NCBI RefSeq assembly: GCF_028618595.1
Contig: NZ_JAQITE010000011.1
Coordinates: 1 to 58,620, forward strand
Source: Bartonella sp. AU18XJBT
Lineage (GTDB): Bacteria > Pseudomonadota > Alphaproteobacteria > Rhizobiales > Rhizobiaceae
Direction of reading: 5' to 3'
Length of the DNA: 58,620 nt
Each line of letters begins with the position of its first letter. Within the stretch, counting starts at the first letter, position 1. The translations under genes and the position numbers were made by a program. Shown piece after piece: positions 1-7,069 of the stretch. The notes beneath the pieces are model-generated. The model was given only the letters and a program-made list of their open reading frames with translations, ran no database searches and had not been told where the DNA came from.

Positions 1-212
1 GGGCTGCAGGATCATTTTCTTGAAAATAGGAGAATTTTCTTGAAGAACAAAAGGACTGTGGAGCCTCATTGACTAAAGCACTTATGGGGAAGGTCCGTCT
101 ACTAAAGCACTCTGGGGGCAGCTTAAGGGGAGCGCCTTTGGGGGGGAGATTAAGAGGAGAGCCTTTGTCATTTGAGATGTGAGGAAGGGTAAAAAATGTC
201 ATTTTTGGCAGT
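1..212. repeat. Direct repeat, copy 1 of 2
   Basis: This segment recurs at about 393-583 with point differences and small indels. Both copies begin with GGGCTGCAGG, contain paired GACTAAAGCACT words, and end near GATGTGAGGAAGGGTAAAAA. The copies are about 390 bp apart in the same orientation. No coding sequence is apparent; the origin is unknown. Confidence 0.8.
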
Positions 213-392
213 GTTAAGCTCTTTTGCCTTTGAGATGTTTTTTTTGTCTTTTTAAGCAGTCTTTGCCAATTAAGCAGCACTTGCTAAGCCTCAACAGCGT
301 TTTAGTATGGTGATATTGATACAAAAATTTATGGTATTTTGTGTTTTTCAAGTCTGCTTTATGGATATTTGGAAGTAAATCCGATGACGTAG

Positions 393-583
393 GGGCTGCA
401 GGGGCTTTTTCTTGAAAATAGAGTAATTTTTTGGAAGAACAAAAAGAACAAAAGGACTATGGAGTCTCATTGACTAAAGCACTTATAGGGAAGATCCGTC
501 GACTAAAGCACTATGGGGAGGAGCTTAAGGAGAGCGCCTTTGTCATTTGAGATGTGAGGAAGGGTAAAAATGTCATTTTGAAG
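393..583. repeat. Direct repeat, copy 2 of 2
   Basis: Second copy of the repeat at 1-212. It carries the same GACTAAAGCACT words and the same GAGAGCGCCTTTGTCATTTG stretch. The sequence between the copies (213-392) is AT-rich and shows no gene. Confidence 0.8.
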
Positions 584-653
584 GCGGTGGTATTTAGCCA
601 ATAAAAATAAAAACACTGGAAAAATTAAATTAAAACATTGGAACAGTTAAACT

Positions 654-684
654 AAAAAAGGCCCCATTTAAAAAGGGCCTTTTT
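654..684. terminator. Bidirectional intrinsic terminator
   Basis: AAAAAGGCCC at 654-663 and GGGCCTTTTT at 675-684 form a 10-bp stem, with a T run on either strand. It sits just past the stop codon of the minus-strand gene at 745-1068 and is probably that gene's terminator. Confidence 0.85.
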
Positions 685-744
685 ATTTAAATTTTACAAT
701 ATACACAAAATGTATATAACCTTATTTTAAGAACTTTTTGTATC

Positions 745-1068
745 TTATACTCTAGTGGAAACCAGTTGTATAAAATATATAATAATGGATCCTAAAAAAC
801 CAGCTATTGCATTCAATAAACTTTTTCCTTTCTCGTATATATCGTTTATTGATGCTTGTTCTGAGGCGCTTCTATTACTGACTCTCAGTATATTCAATGT
901 ATCCGATGTGTCCCTTACTTGTTTAACAAACTGTAAATTTGTTTTCTCAATAGTATAAGGTGCAACAATAGGAGAGGGTTCTTTATTGACTATACGATCA
1001 GATTTTTGAATCGCAAGAGCTAAACCACTTGTAATCGCCCCCGCTATGAAAAAATATCTGATATTCAT
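745..1068 (-). CDS. Small hypothetical membrane-anchored protein
   Basis: The 107-residue product has a hydrophobic segment near the N-terminus (about residues 5-20, ending in GLALAI) and a second at the C-terminus (about 85-103, AGFLGSIIIYFIQLV), with a polar middle. It is probably a small inner-membrane or exported protein. A bidirectional terminator lies directly downstream and a palindrome-rich AT stretch (1084-1125) lies upstream, which supports a real transcription unit. I recognise no family. Position between repeats suggests an accessory gene. Confidence 0.6.
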   Translation of the reverse strand: MNIRYFFIAGAITSGLALAIQKSDRIVNKEPSPIVAPYTIEKTNLQFVKQVRDTSDTLNILRVSNRSASEQASINDIYEKGKSLLNAIAGFLGSIIIYFIQLVSTRV

Positions 1069-1083
1069 AGTTTTTTCTCCTAT

Positions 1084-1125
1084 ATTTATTTCGATAAATA
1101 AATATCGATACGTATCATATATAAA
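1084..1125 (-). promoter_or_regulatory. Palindromic upstream region of the 745-1068 gene
   Basis: A palindrome ATTTATTTCGATAAATAAAT at 1084-1103 is followed by a second inverted motif around ATCGATACGTAT. The pair lies 15-55 bp upstream of the start codon of the minus-strand gene and could be an operator. This is inference from position and symmetry only. Confidence 0.4.
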
Positions 1126-1409
1126 TTCGATTTAAATAACTATAGTAAAAATACAACAATCACAAAAAAGAATAAAGTTTGTCTATATTTTGACAAAATT
1201 TACCCTTAATTGCCTTAATGAATTCTTTCAGATTCGATTTTATGAAGGCGTAAAAAAGTTTGAAAGCTCTGTAGGCAAGTGGAAGCCCATAAGGTGGGTG
1301 ATACAATAGTTGCTAGCAAACTTCTCTTTTGTACTTTTGACCAAGGATTCATAAAAATGAGGGTTCATAAAAATGAGATGCGATGAAAGTTGAGTAAAAC
1401 CCGAGAAGG

Positions 1410-1705
1410 GAAGGGTGCACTCTTTTAAGGTGTGGAGTGCATCCTCTACAGTTTCGATACTTGCCTTTGAGGGTTTGGCAGTATCCGTTTGAGGGGAAGG
1501 GTGCACTCTTTTTGAGGGCTGGAGTGCACCCTCTACAGTTTGGATACTTGCCTTGAGGGTTTGGCAGTATCCGTTGAGGGGAAGGGTGCACTCTTTTTGA
1601 GGGCTGGAGTGCACCCTCTACAGTTTGGATACTTGCCTTGAGGGTTTGGCAGTATCCGTTGAGGGGAAGGATGCACTCTTTTGAAGGCGGAGTGCATCCT
1701 CTCCA
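1410..1705. repeat. Tandem repeat, about 85-87 bp period
   Basis: The unit contains ACTTGCCTTGAGGG and GGCAGTATCCGTT, followed by GGTGCACTCTTTTTGAGGG. Unit starts (CAGTTT-GATACTTGCC) lie at 1449, 1536 and 1621, giving periods of 87 and 85 bp, plus a partial unit before them. The minus strand has a Pro/Ser/His-rich open frame through the repeat (1240-1614), but that frame is simply the repeat read without stops and I do not call it a gene. Confidence 0.85.
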
Positions 1706-1749
1706 TGGATTAAATGCACTCTTTGGAGACTAGAGTACATCCATAGGGA

Positions 1750-3240
1750 AAGGTATATTCTATAAGAAACAGAGATAACCAAAAGATTTGTTTTTATATT
1801 TTATATTGGTAGGTTGCTGTATTTGCTAGGGCTATTCATTTTTTATTCTCAATATTTAAGATGATTATGTGATCAGGGTTGTTCGTCAATACAATCGTAA
1901 AAGACGCTGGGTATTTTTATAAAAATTAAGATATTTTTGTGCCTTTTTCTTGTTTTTTTTGTGTTTACACAAGATTTGCACGGCTTTTCAACAGTTTGTG
2001 TTTTTAGCTTGCTAATGGCGGTGGCTACACATTTCAATTATTTTAACTGTCTCAACACCGCCAAGAACAGTGCTTTATAAAGTGCTTTATAATATGACAA
2101 AATAATATGACAAAATGAGCTGTATAACCTTTGATTCTTGAGAGATGCTAGAAAATGGGGATATTAGGAGAGATGTTGTGTATATTTTTAGTTTATCTCT
2201 TAAGATAGGAAGATGAACATATTTGAGAAGAATATGCAGTGCTATAGATAAAACTCCGTCTTTTCGGATTTATTTTTTTTATTTGGTTTGACAGTTAAAG
2301 AGCAATAGCGGAATGGAATCACGCTTGCTTCATGTTTTTATCCTCTATGCTTTAGATTTTTCTCGTGGGGATTTCATTTTCTCATGGGTTTTTACGTGAG
2401 TCGCGTAAAACAGAATGTTTCAAACAGAATATACTTGTGTTGCACATTTACGTCCTTGTTTTAAAAACATCATGTTGTCTTATCATCACAATGTTGTTGA
2501 ATGGGGGTTGTTGGATAAATCTCTTGTGAAGTGGATCAGCCCTTTTTTCAAATCGCATAAGGGGAAAAGCCAGCACTATCATACTATTTTAGCACCTCAT
2601 GGGATAACAGCTTTTGGCTCTTGAGCCTGTTCATAAGAGGCATTTTGATTCTTTATATTCGAAATCTTCGAAGTGTGTTATTTCATATATCTCTGATGTT
2701 TTTAACGTGTAAAAGATATGGTGTTGATTGATGCAACATGAAATAAATTCGAAATGAGAGAATCCCTATGATACTCGGGGTCGCTTAATTTTAATATGAA
2801 TAACGGGCGATGATAATTATAAATCAAAATGTCGTCGTTATACATCAACCTGTTGGTGGGATATAGGGTAAAGAAAGTTATCAAATATAAGTCATTTTGT
2901 TATGGCGTAAAACATTGTCATTTGAGGTTTGCTGATATGAAGCAAGCCGCCGCTTTGGATATGTTTTAAGTGTTTTTTTTTAAAGGGTGGGGTGGATCTT
3001 TAGGGCAGAGCTTGCTCGTATTGCGCTTTGAGTTTAGCTGAAAATCCCTGAATAGAAAACAAAGAGTGAATGGAAAGCCAAGAGTGACGTGTATTCAAGC
3101 TGTTTGTCGATCAGATTTGGGTTAAATCTTTGTTCTTTGAGGAGGGAACGGAAAGCCAATTTGACAAAAGAATGATCTATTTTGCGGGGAGATCTTATGG
3201 AGGAATATAAAAAGCTCGTAAGAGAGTGATTGAAGACAAT
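1750..3240. other. Long stretch without a convincing gene
   Basis: AT-rich intergenic DNA. A 69-residue frame at 2415-2624 overlaps an interspersed repeat (about 2427-2470) that recurs near 18482, 36893 and 42836, so it is not called. A small duplicated word GTGCTTTATAA occurs near 2070-2090. The 3' end (about 3200-3240) belongs to the replication-element remnant described next. Confidence 0.6.
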
Positions 3241-3480
3241 ACAGTTATAAAAAAGTACAGTTATAAAAAAAGGTCCTCTGTTGTAATCAGAGGACTAAAA
3301 GTAGGAGAATTTTAACATTGGGTAGTAGGACATATAAAAAAATAAATTTAAAAGGCTGTATTAAATATACAAATCCATATTTAAAAAGCCTACTACAATA
3401 TAACTAGCAGAGAATTGAAAAGATATCAATATAAAAAATACTTTTACAAAAGGAAATTTTGTTATTTTGTGTTTAAAGTT
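3215..3480 (+). pseudogene. Remnant of the replication element (terminal-protein position)
   Basis: This stretch matches the start of the better-preserved remnant at 52000-52360. In order, both have GA(C/T)(A/G)ATACAGTTATA, a CCTCTG/CAGAGG hairpin, GGA-AATTTTAACATTGGG (ATTCTCAACATTGGGG in the other), and then a coding trace with ACTAGCAGAGAATTGAAA (GCTAGCAGAGAATTAAAA in the other). Translated fragments around 3400-3480 read SRELKRYQYKKYF, against SRELKKWQAEKK in the 52-kb copy. Stops and frameshifts make it non-functional. Homology is seen directly; the terminal-protein role is inference from position only. Confidence 0.55.
3273..3295 (+). terminator. Hairpin of the replication-element leader
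   Basis: GTCCTCTG (3273-3280) pairs with CAGAGGAC (3288-3295) around a 7-nt loop. The same arrangement, with changed but complementary bases (GCCCTCTG/CAGAGGGC), is found at 52053-52074 in the second element. The following sequence is not a clean T run, so it may be an attenuator or structural element rather than a strong terminator. Confidence 0.6.
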
Positions 3481-3499
3481 AATGAATGCTTTTTTCAAT

Positions 3500-3829
3500 T
3501 GAATATTTAGTTTGATACTCGATATTAATTAAACTATATTTAAAGATGTTATGATGTATGCAAGCATCTTGAACAAAATTTATTCTTCAATAAAAATGAA
3601 TAAAGAGTATCTCATGATGACAAGACTGATGTGGGGGAAGGATTTTTGTTCTTAAGGTTGCGGAGTGCATCTTGAGTATATGTGTGTGGGGGAAGTATTG
3701 TCCTTTTGGGTGTGGGGAGCGAGGTGATAGAAAAGGTGGGGAAGCTGCTCTATGGTTGAGCCCGTGTGGTTGGGGGGCTTTAGAGGGGGTGGGCAACATG
3801 GGAGGCAGCTTAAAATGGTGAGGAGGGGA
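3500..3829. other. Gap without a gene
   Basis: G-rich on the plus strand from about 3620. Minus-strand frames here (3587-3799, 3652-3855) are Pro/His/Ser-rich artefacts of G-richness and overlap one another. I see no gene. Confidence 0.5.
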
Positions 3830-4399
3830 TTATTCAGAATGTTTATGGTTTGCATATCCCCAATGGAATGCTAACAAGTCTAAACAATCTCGTAAATGAT
3901 CGGCAAGGGAATTTTGTTTGCGTTTTGAAGAACTTAATTCTTTGATTGATTGTCCATGGCCGATAACGCGTTCAAGCAGTGAATAGCCAAGAATACCAAG
4001 TTGTACTTTGATTGTTCTTAGATGATTGGAGGCTTCTATTTGACGTTCAATGGGGTGTGTGTACCCTTGGCTACAGGAAACTTTTTCACGGGTATAGTCA
4101 AGGCTCATGTGGAGATCGGCTTGGCTTTGACGCCAGTAAAAATAAAAACGTTCTGCCGCTTTATATTGGGGTTTGCTGAGATGTCCTTTCGCATATAAAA
4201 GTGCAATGGGACTGCTTTGTGCATTGGCAATGGCATTGATGGTACGCGGATTGCTAGAGCTTTCTGGATGATGGGGTTGAAAATAAGGATTACGCGTTTC
4301 AACAGCAATTTCTTGCGTCTTTAAATGACCAATGTGCTTTCTTCTATCTTGATGATCAAGCGGGCAGGTTTGCGTATTTTTTTTCTCTTGGTGGTTCAT
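3830..4399 (-). CDS. DUF6456-type phage-associated protein
   Basis: A 189-residue basic protein. The N-terminal half is polar and low in hydrophobic residues. The C-terminal part (about residues 115-185) reads LGILGYSLLERVIGHGQSIKE, then a basic stretch, then LRDCLDLLAFHWG. That pattern (LL.RV.G.G.s..E...LR..LD.LA.HWG) is characteristic of the DUF6456 domain found in alphaproteobacterial phage and prophage proteins, probably a DNA-binding helical domain. ATG with GGAGATACC upstream on the minus strand. It lies at the left edge of the phage replication module (primase, DUF1376, YqaJ). Domain assignment is from pattern memory. Confidence 0.75.
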   Translation of the reverse strand: MNHQEKKNTQTCPLDHQDRRKHIGHLKTQEIAVETRNPYFQPHHPESSSNPRTINAIANAQSSPIALLYAKGHLSKPQYKAAERFYFYWRQSQADLHMSLDYTREKVSCSQGYTHPIERQIEASNHLRTIKVQLGILGYSLLERVIGHGQSIKELSSSKRKQNSLADHLRDCLDLLAFHWGYANHKHSE

Positions 4400-4636
4400 G
4401 GTATCTCCTTAAAAATTATCGTTTGCTTCTCGTTTTTAAAAAATGTTGCTTGCTTTAGGCAAAAGAGGGGGATGAGAGGAAGACATGTGTTGGAGTGTGC
4501 GTGTGGGTATGCGCTCTTTGGGGTGACTTGGACTGTTGCGCTTGTACGGGGGGGAGCCCCATGGATTTGGTTCTTGAAAAGAGGGGGGAGTTGTTGCATG
4601 GTGGATTTTCCTTGAGTGGCATGATGGAGGAGTGGC

Positions 4637-5056
4637 ATGATGTTGCGCGGTGTTTTGTCTTTGAAAAGACTGGTGTTTTTCTGCATTGTGGTTGTTGTCT
4701 TTGTGTCTATTTATATGGAAATGAAGGCGTTGGGGATGACGTGGGGAGTATTTTTACGGGCTGTGGTATTTTATGGCACTCCCGGCATTTTCCTTATGTT
4801 TGGTTATGAAGTGATGCAGCGGCGTGGTGTAAAAAAGGGTTTGTTCTTCAAGATGGTGTTGTTGAGCTTCATTTTTGCTGCTGTCATTGATTTTATTTAT
4901 AAGAAAGCCGAGCATTTTGGTTTGACTTGGGTATGGTTCTCAAACAGGTGGGTGTTTAACATTCTTTTTGGCGTTGTCTTTGGCGTTATTCTTGGGCTTA
5001 TTGGTCTAGGGGCAAGGTGTCTTGGGTTTAGGCTTTCATTCTTTGAAAAGGATTGA
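4637..5056 (+). CDS. Multi-span membrane protein, paralogue 1 of 4
   Basis: 139 residues with three to four hydrophobic segments, the first at about residues 9-27. It starts at the ATG preceded by GGAGGAG. It belongs to a run of four tandem paralogues (4637-7069) built from a repeated unit of about 35 residues: a hydrophobic helix with FLK..VF.CI....LGF.Y, then GA.R....W. The C-terminal module here is HFGLTWVWFSNRWVFNILFG; the last two paralogues end in a similar LGLSWLWFSNDG / MGLRWLWFSKDW module. No catalytic motif is visible. Function unknown; a small membrane protein family expanded by local duplication is my reading. Confidence 0.6.
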   Translation: MMLRGVLSLKRLVFFCIVVVVFVSIYMEMKALGMTWGVFLRAVVFYGTPGIFLMFGYEVMQRRGVKKGLFFKMVLLSFIFAAVIDFIYKKAEHFGLTWVWFSNRWVFNILFGVVFGVILGLIGLGARCLGFRLSFFEKD

Positions 5057-5114
5057 TCTTTTGCTGCATTTTTGGCATGGTCTCTGATTTTTACTTAATA
5101 TAGGAGCGGGGCGT

Positions 5115-5741
5115 ATGGTGGTTGCGCGGGATATGTTGTTGAAGGGACTGGCGTTTTTCTGCATTTTTGGCTTGGTCCTTGGTTTTGCTTATGAGGATGC
5201 GGGGCGACCGGTTATGACGTGGGAGGTGTTTTGGCAGGGGGTGGAGCTTTCTTGCATTGCTGGAGCGACCCTTTGTTTTATTGTTGTGGGAGCAGACCGT
5301 AGGACTATATCGTGGGGCGTGTTTTTGAAGGCTGTGGTGTTTTGCACCATTGCTGTCGTGGTTCTTGGCTTTGCTTATAAGGGAGCGAAGCGTTTTGATA
5401 TATCGTGGGAGTTTTTAGTGATAGGAGCGGTGTTTGTTGCATTGCTAGAGCTGTCCTTTGTTTTGCTTATGAGGATGCGGCGTAAGGGGATATCGCGTGG
5501 GGTGTCTTTTTTGAAGTTTCTGGTGTTTTCCTGCGTTGTTGGAGCTGTTGTTGGATTGGCGCATGTGGGCGCTAAGCATATGGGGGGTCGCTGGTTTGTG
5601 ATCTCGAATAATGGAGTGTTTTTGGGCACTATTGGACTTGTTCCTTTATTTGCTCTGGAGGGGGTACGGTGTGTGCGTGTTCTGTTGGGGTGGTGCTTAA
5701 AAAGAATGAGCATTTCTCTTTCCCACGGGCGTGGTCTTTGA
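5115..5741 (+). CDS. Multi-span membrane protein, paralogue 2 of 4
   Basis: 208 residues, starting at ATG behind GGAGCGG. The unit GLAFFCIFGLVLGFAYEDAGR is followed by further variants (AVVFCTIAVVVLGFAYKGAKR, FLVFSCVVGAVVGLAHVGAKH), so this protein carries at least three copies of the internal repeat. Each copy is one membrane helix plus a short loop with W and G. The C-terminus has the module HMGGRWFVISNNGVF. About five to six membrane segments are likely. Same orientation and close spacing to its paralogues suggest co-transcription. Function unknown. Confidence 0.6.
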   Translation: MVVARDMLLKGLAFFCIFGLVLGFAYEDAGRPVMTWEVFWQGVELSCIAGATLCFIVVGADRRTISWGVFLKAVVFCTIAVVVLGFAYKGAKRFDISWEFLVIGAVFVALLELSFVLLMRMRRKGISRGVSFLKFLVFSCVVGAVVGLAHVGAKHMGGRWFVISNNGVFLGTIGLVPLFALEGVRCVRVLLGWCLKRMSISLSHGRGL

Positions 5742-5765
5742 TGTTCTTGCTGAGAGGGGTATTTG

Positions 5766-6449
5766 ATGTCGAACCATTTGATGTTTTGGCTGTTGTTGGG
5801 TTTTTTCTGCTTTTTTGCTCTGGCCTTGATTTTTATTTATAAGGGAGCAAAGCGTCGCTCTGTTATAGGGTGGATGTTTTGGAGATGGGTGGTGTTTTAT
5901 AGCATTATCGCCTCCTATCTTGGTTTTGTTTATGTGGGCGTGGGCCGTCGCGCTGTTGATGGGGAGCTGCTCTTGAAGGGGGCGGTGTTTTCTTGCATTT
6001 TTGCAACTGTCCTTGGTTTGGTGCATCTGGGCGTCAAGAGCATGCCTGTGGCGGGGCAAGTGTTCGTAAAGGCGGTTATGTTTTGTTGCATGATGGGCTT
6101 TATCCTGTGGTTTGCTGCTGTGGGCGTCAGAGATATGGATAGCATAAGGGCGGTATTCTTAAAGGGATTGCTCTTGTCTGTATTGTTGAAAGTGCTCTTG
6201 GGGTTCTTTATACGCGAGCAAAGTGATACGGTTTTACAGAGGTTGTTGCGTGCTTTGAATTTTGTGCTGTTTTGCTGCATTTTGGCACTAATCCTTTTTT
6301 TTACCCGTCTGGGAGCAGAGAATCTAGGGTTGAGCTGGCTTTGGTTCTCGAATGATGGGATGTTTTTCTTCGTTTGTGGATTTACCCTTCCTTTGATTTA
6401 TCATGGTGTAAGGTCTGCGCGTGTTCTATGGGCTTGGTTCTTGAGGTAG
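5766..6449 (+). CDS. Multi-span membrane protein, paralogue 3 of 4
   Basis: 227 residues from the ATG at 5766, behind GAGAGGGGT; a TTG three bases earlier is in frame but less likely. It contains several helix-plus-loop units (for example FSCIFATVLGLVHLGVKSM and FVLFCCILALILFFTRLGAE) and the conserved module NLGLSWLWFSNDGMFFFVCG near the C-terminus. The leader of about 40 bp before this gene (CTTGCTGAGAGGGGTATTTG) is repeated before paralogue 4, so duplication included the ribosome binding site. No enzyme motif seen. Confidence 0.6.
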   Translation: MSNHLMFWLLLGFFCFFALALIFIYKGAKRRSVIGWMFWRWVVFYSIIASYLGFVYVGVGRRAVDGELLLKGAVFSCIFATVLGLVHLGVKSMPVAGQVFVKAVMFCCMMGFILWFAAVGVRDMDSIRAVFLKGLLLSVLLKVLLGFFIREQSDTVLQRLLRALNFVLFCCILALILFFTRLGAENLGLSWLWFSNDGMFFFVCGFTLPLIYHGVRSARVLWAWFLR

Positions 6450-6508
6450 GTGGTGTTTTTCTTCTCTATGGGTATGATCTTTAATGTGCTTGCTGTGAGG
6501 GGTATTTG

Positions 6509-7069
6509 ATGTCGAACGATTTGTTTTTTTTGCTGTTGTTGGTGTTTTCCTACCTTTTTATTGTTGTTGTTATTTGTACTTATAGGCTTTCCAATCGCTT
6601 CGATATTCCTTGGTGGCGGGTGGCGTTTTATTGTATTTTTGGTATTTCCCTCTTTTTGAAGGAAGTGTTGTTTTACTGCATTTTAGGAGTCGTCCTTTTT
6701 TTGGCTCTTGAGGGAATGGAGAGTATGGACATACCGTGGGGACTCTTGTCCTTGATAGGGATTGTTTTTGCTGCACTGTTGGAGTGGTTCTTGATTTTGC
6801 ATATGAGGCGGCGGCAAGATGGGGTGCTGACGCGTTGTTTGTGGTTATTGAAGGGGTTGGTGTTTTGCGCCGTTGTTGGAGCGATCTTTTTTTGTTTGCG
6901 TTTGGGAGCAGAGCATATGGGGTTGAGATGGCTTTGGTTCTCGAAGGATTGGGTGTTTTTTATCATTTGTGGATTTATCCTTCCTGTCGTTTATGTGGGA
7001 GCAAGGCGTGCGCGTGTGAAGGCGGAGACGTTTTTTAAGAGAGTGGGGTTTATGGAGCATTACAGATAA
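6509..7069 (+). CDS. Multi-span membrane protein, paralogue 4 of 4
   Basis: 186 residues from the ATG at 6509, behind GTGAGGGGTA. It opens with a strongly hydrophobic segment (about residues 5-22), has internal helix units such as GLVFCAVVGAIFFCLRLGAEHMG, and ends with the module LRWLWFSKDWVFFIICGFILP. It overlaps the 3' end of the convergent primase-helicase gene by 10 bp, an arrangement that suggests late insertion or 3' extension. Function unknown. Confidence 0.6.
   Translation: MSNDLFFLLLLVFSYLFIVVVICTYRLSNRFDIPWWRVAFYCIFGISLFLKEVLFYCILGVVLFLALEGMESMDIPWGLLSLIGIVFAALLEWFLILHMRRRQDGVLTRCLWLLKGLVFCAVVGAIFFCLRLGAEHMGLRWLWFSKDWVFFIICGFILPVVYVGARRARVKAETFFKRVGFMEHYR

Noticed and set aside
1240-1614. 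Minus-strand 124-residue frame
   Set aside because: It is the 85-87 bp tandem repeat read through; different frames are equally open.
2415-2624. 69-residue plus-strand frame
   Set aside because: Its start lies in a dispersed repeat, with no ribosome binding site and no recognisable content.
4396-7060. Minus-strand frames opposite the membrane-protein genes
   Set aside because: Thr/Asn/Lys-rich shadows of hydrophobic, G/T-rich coding sequence on the plus strand.
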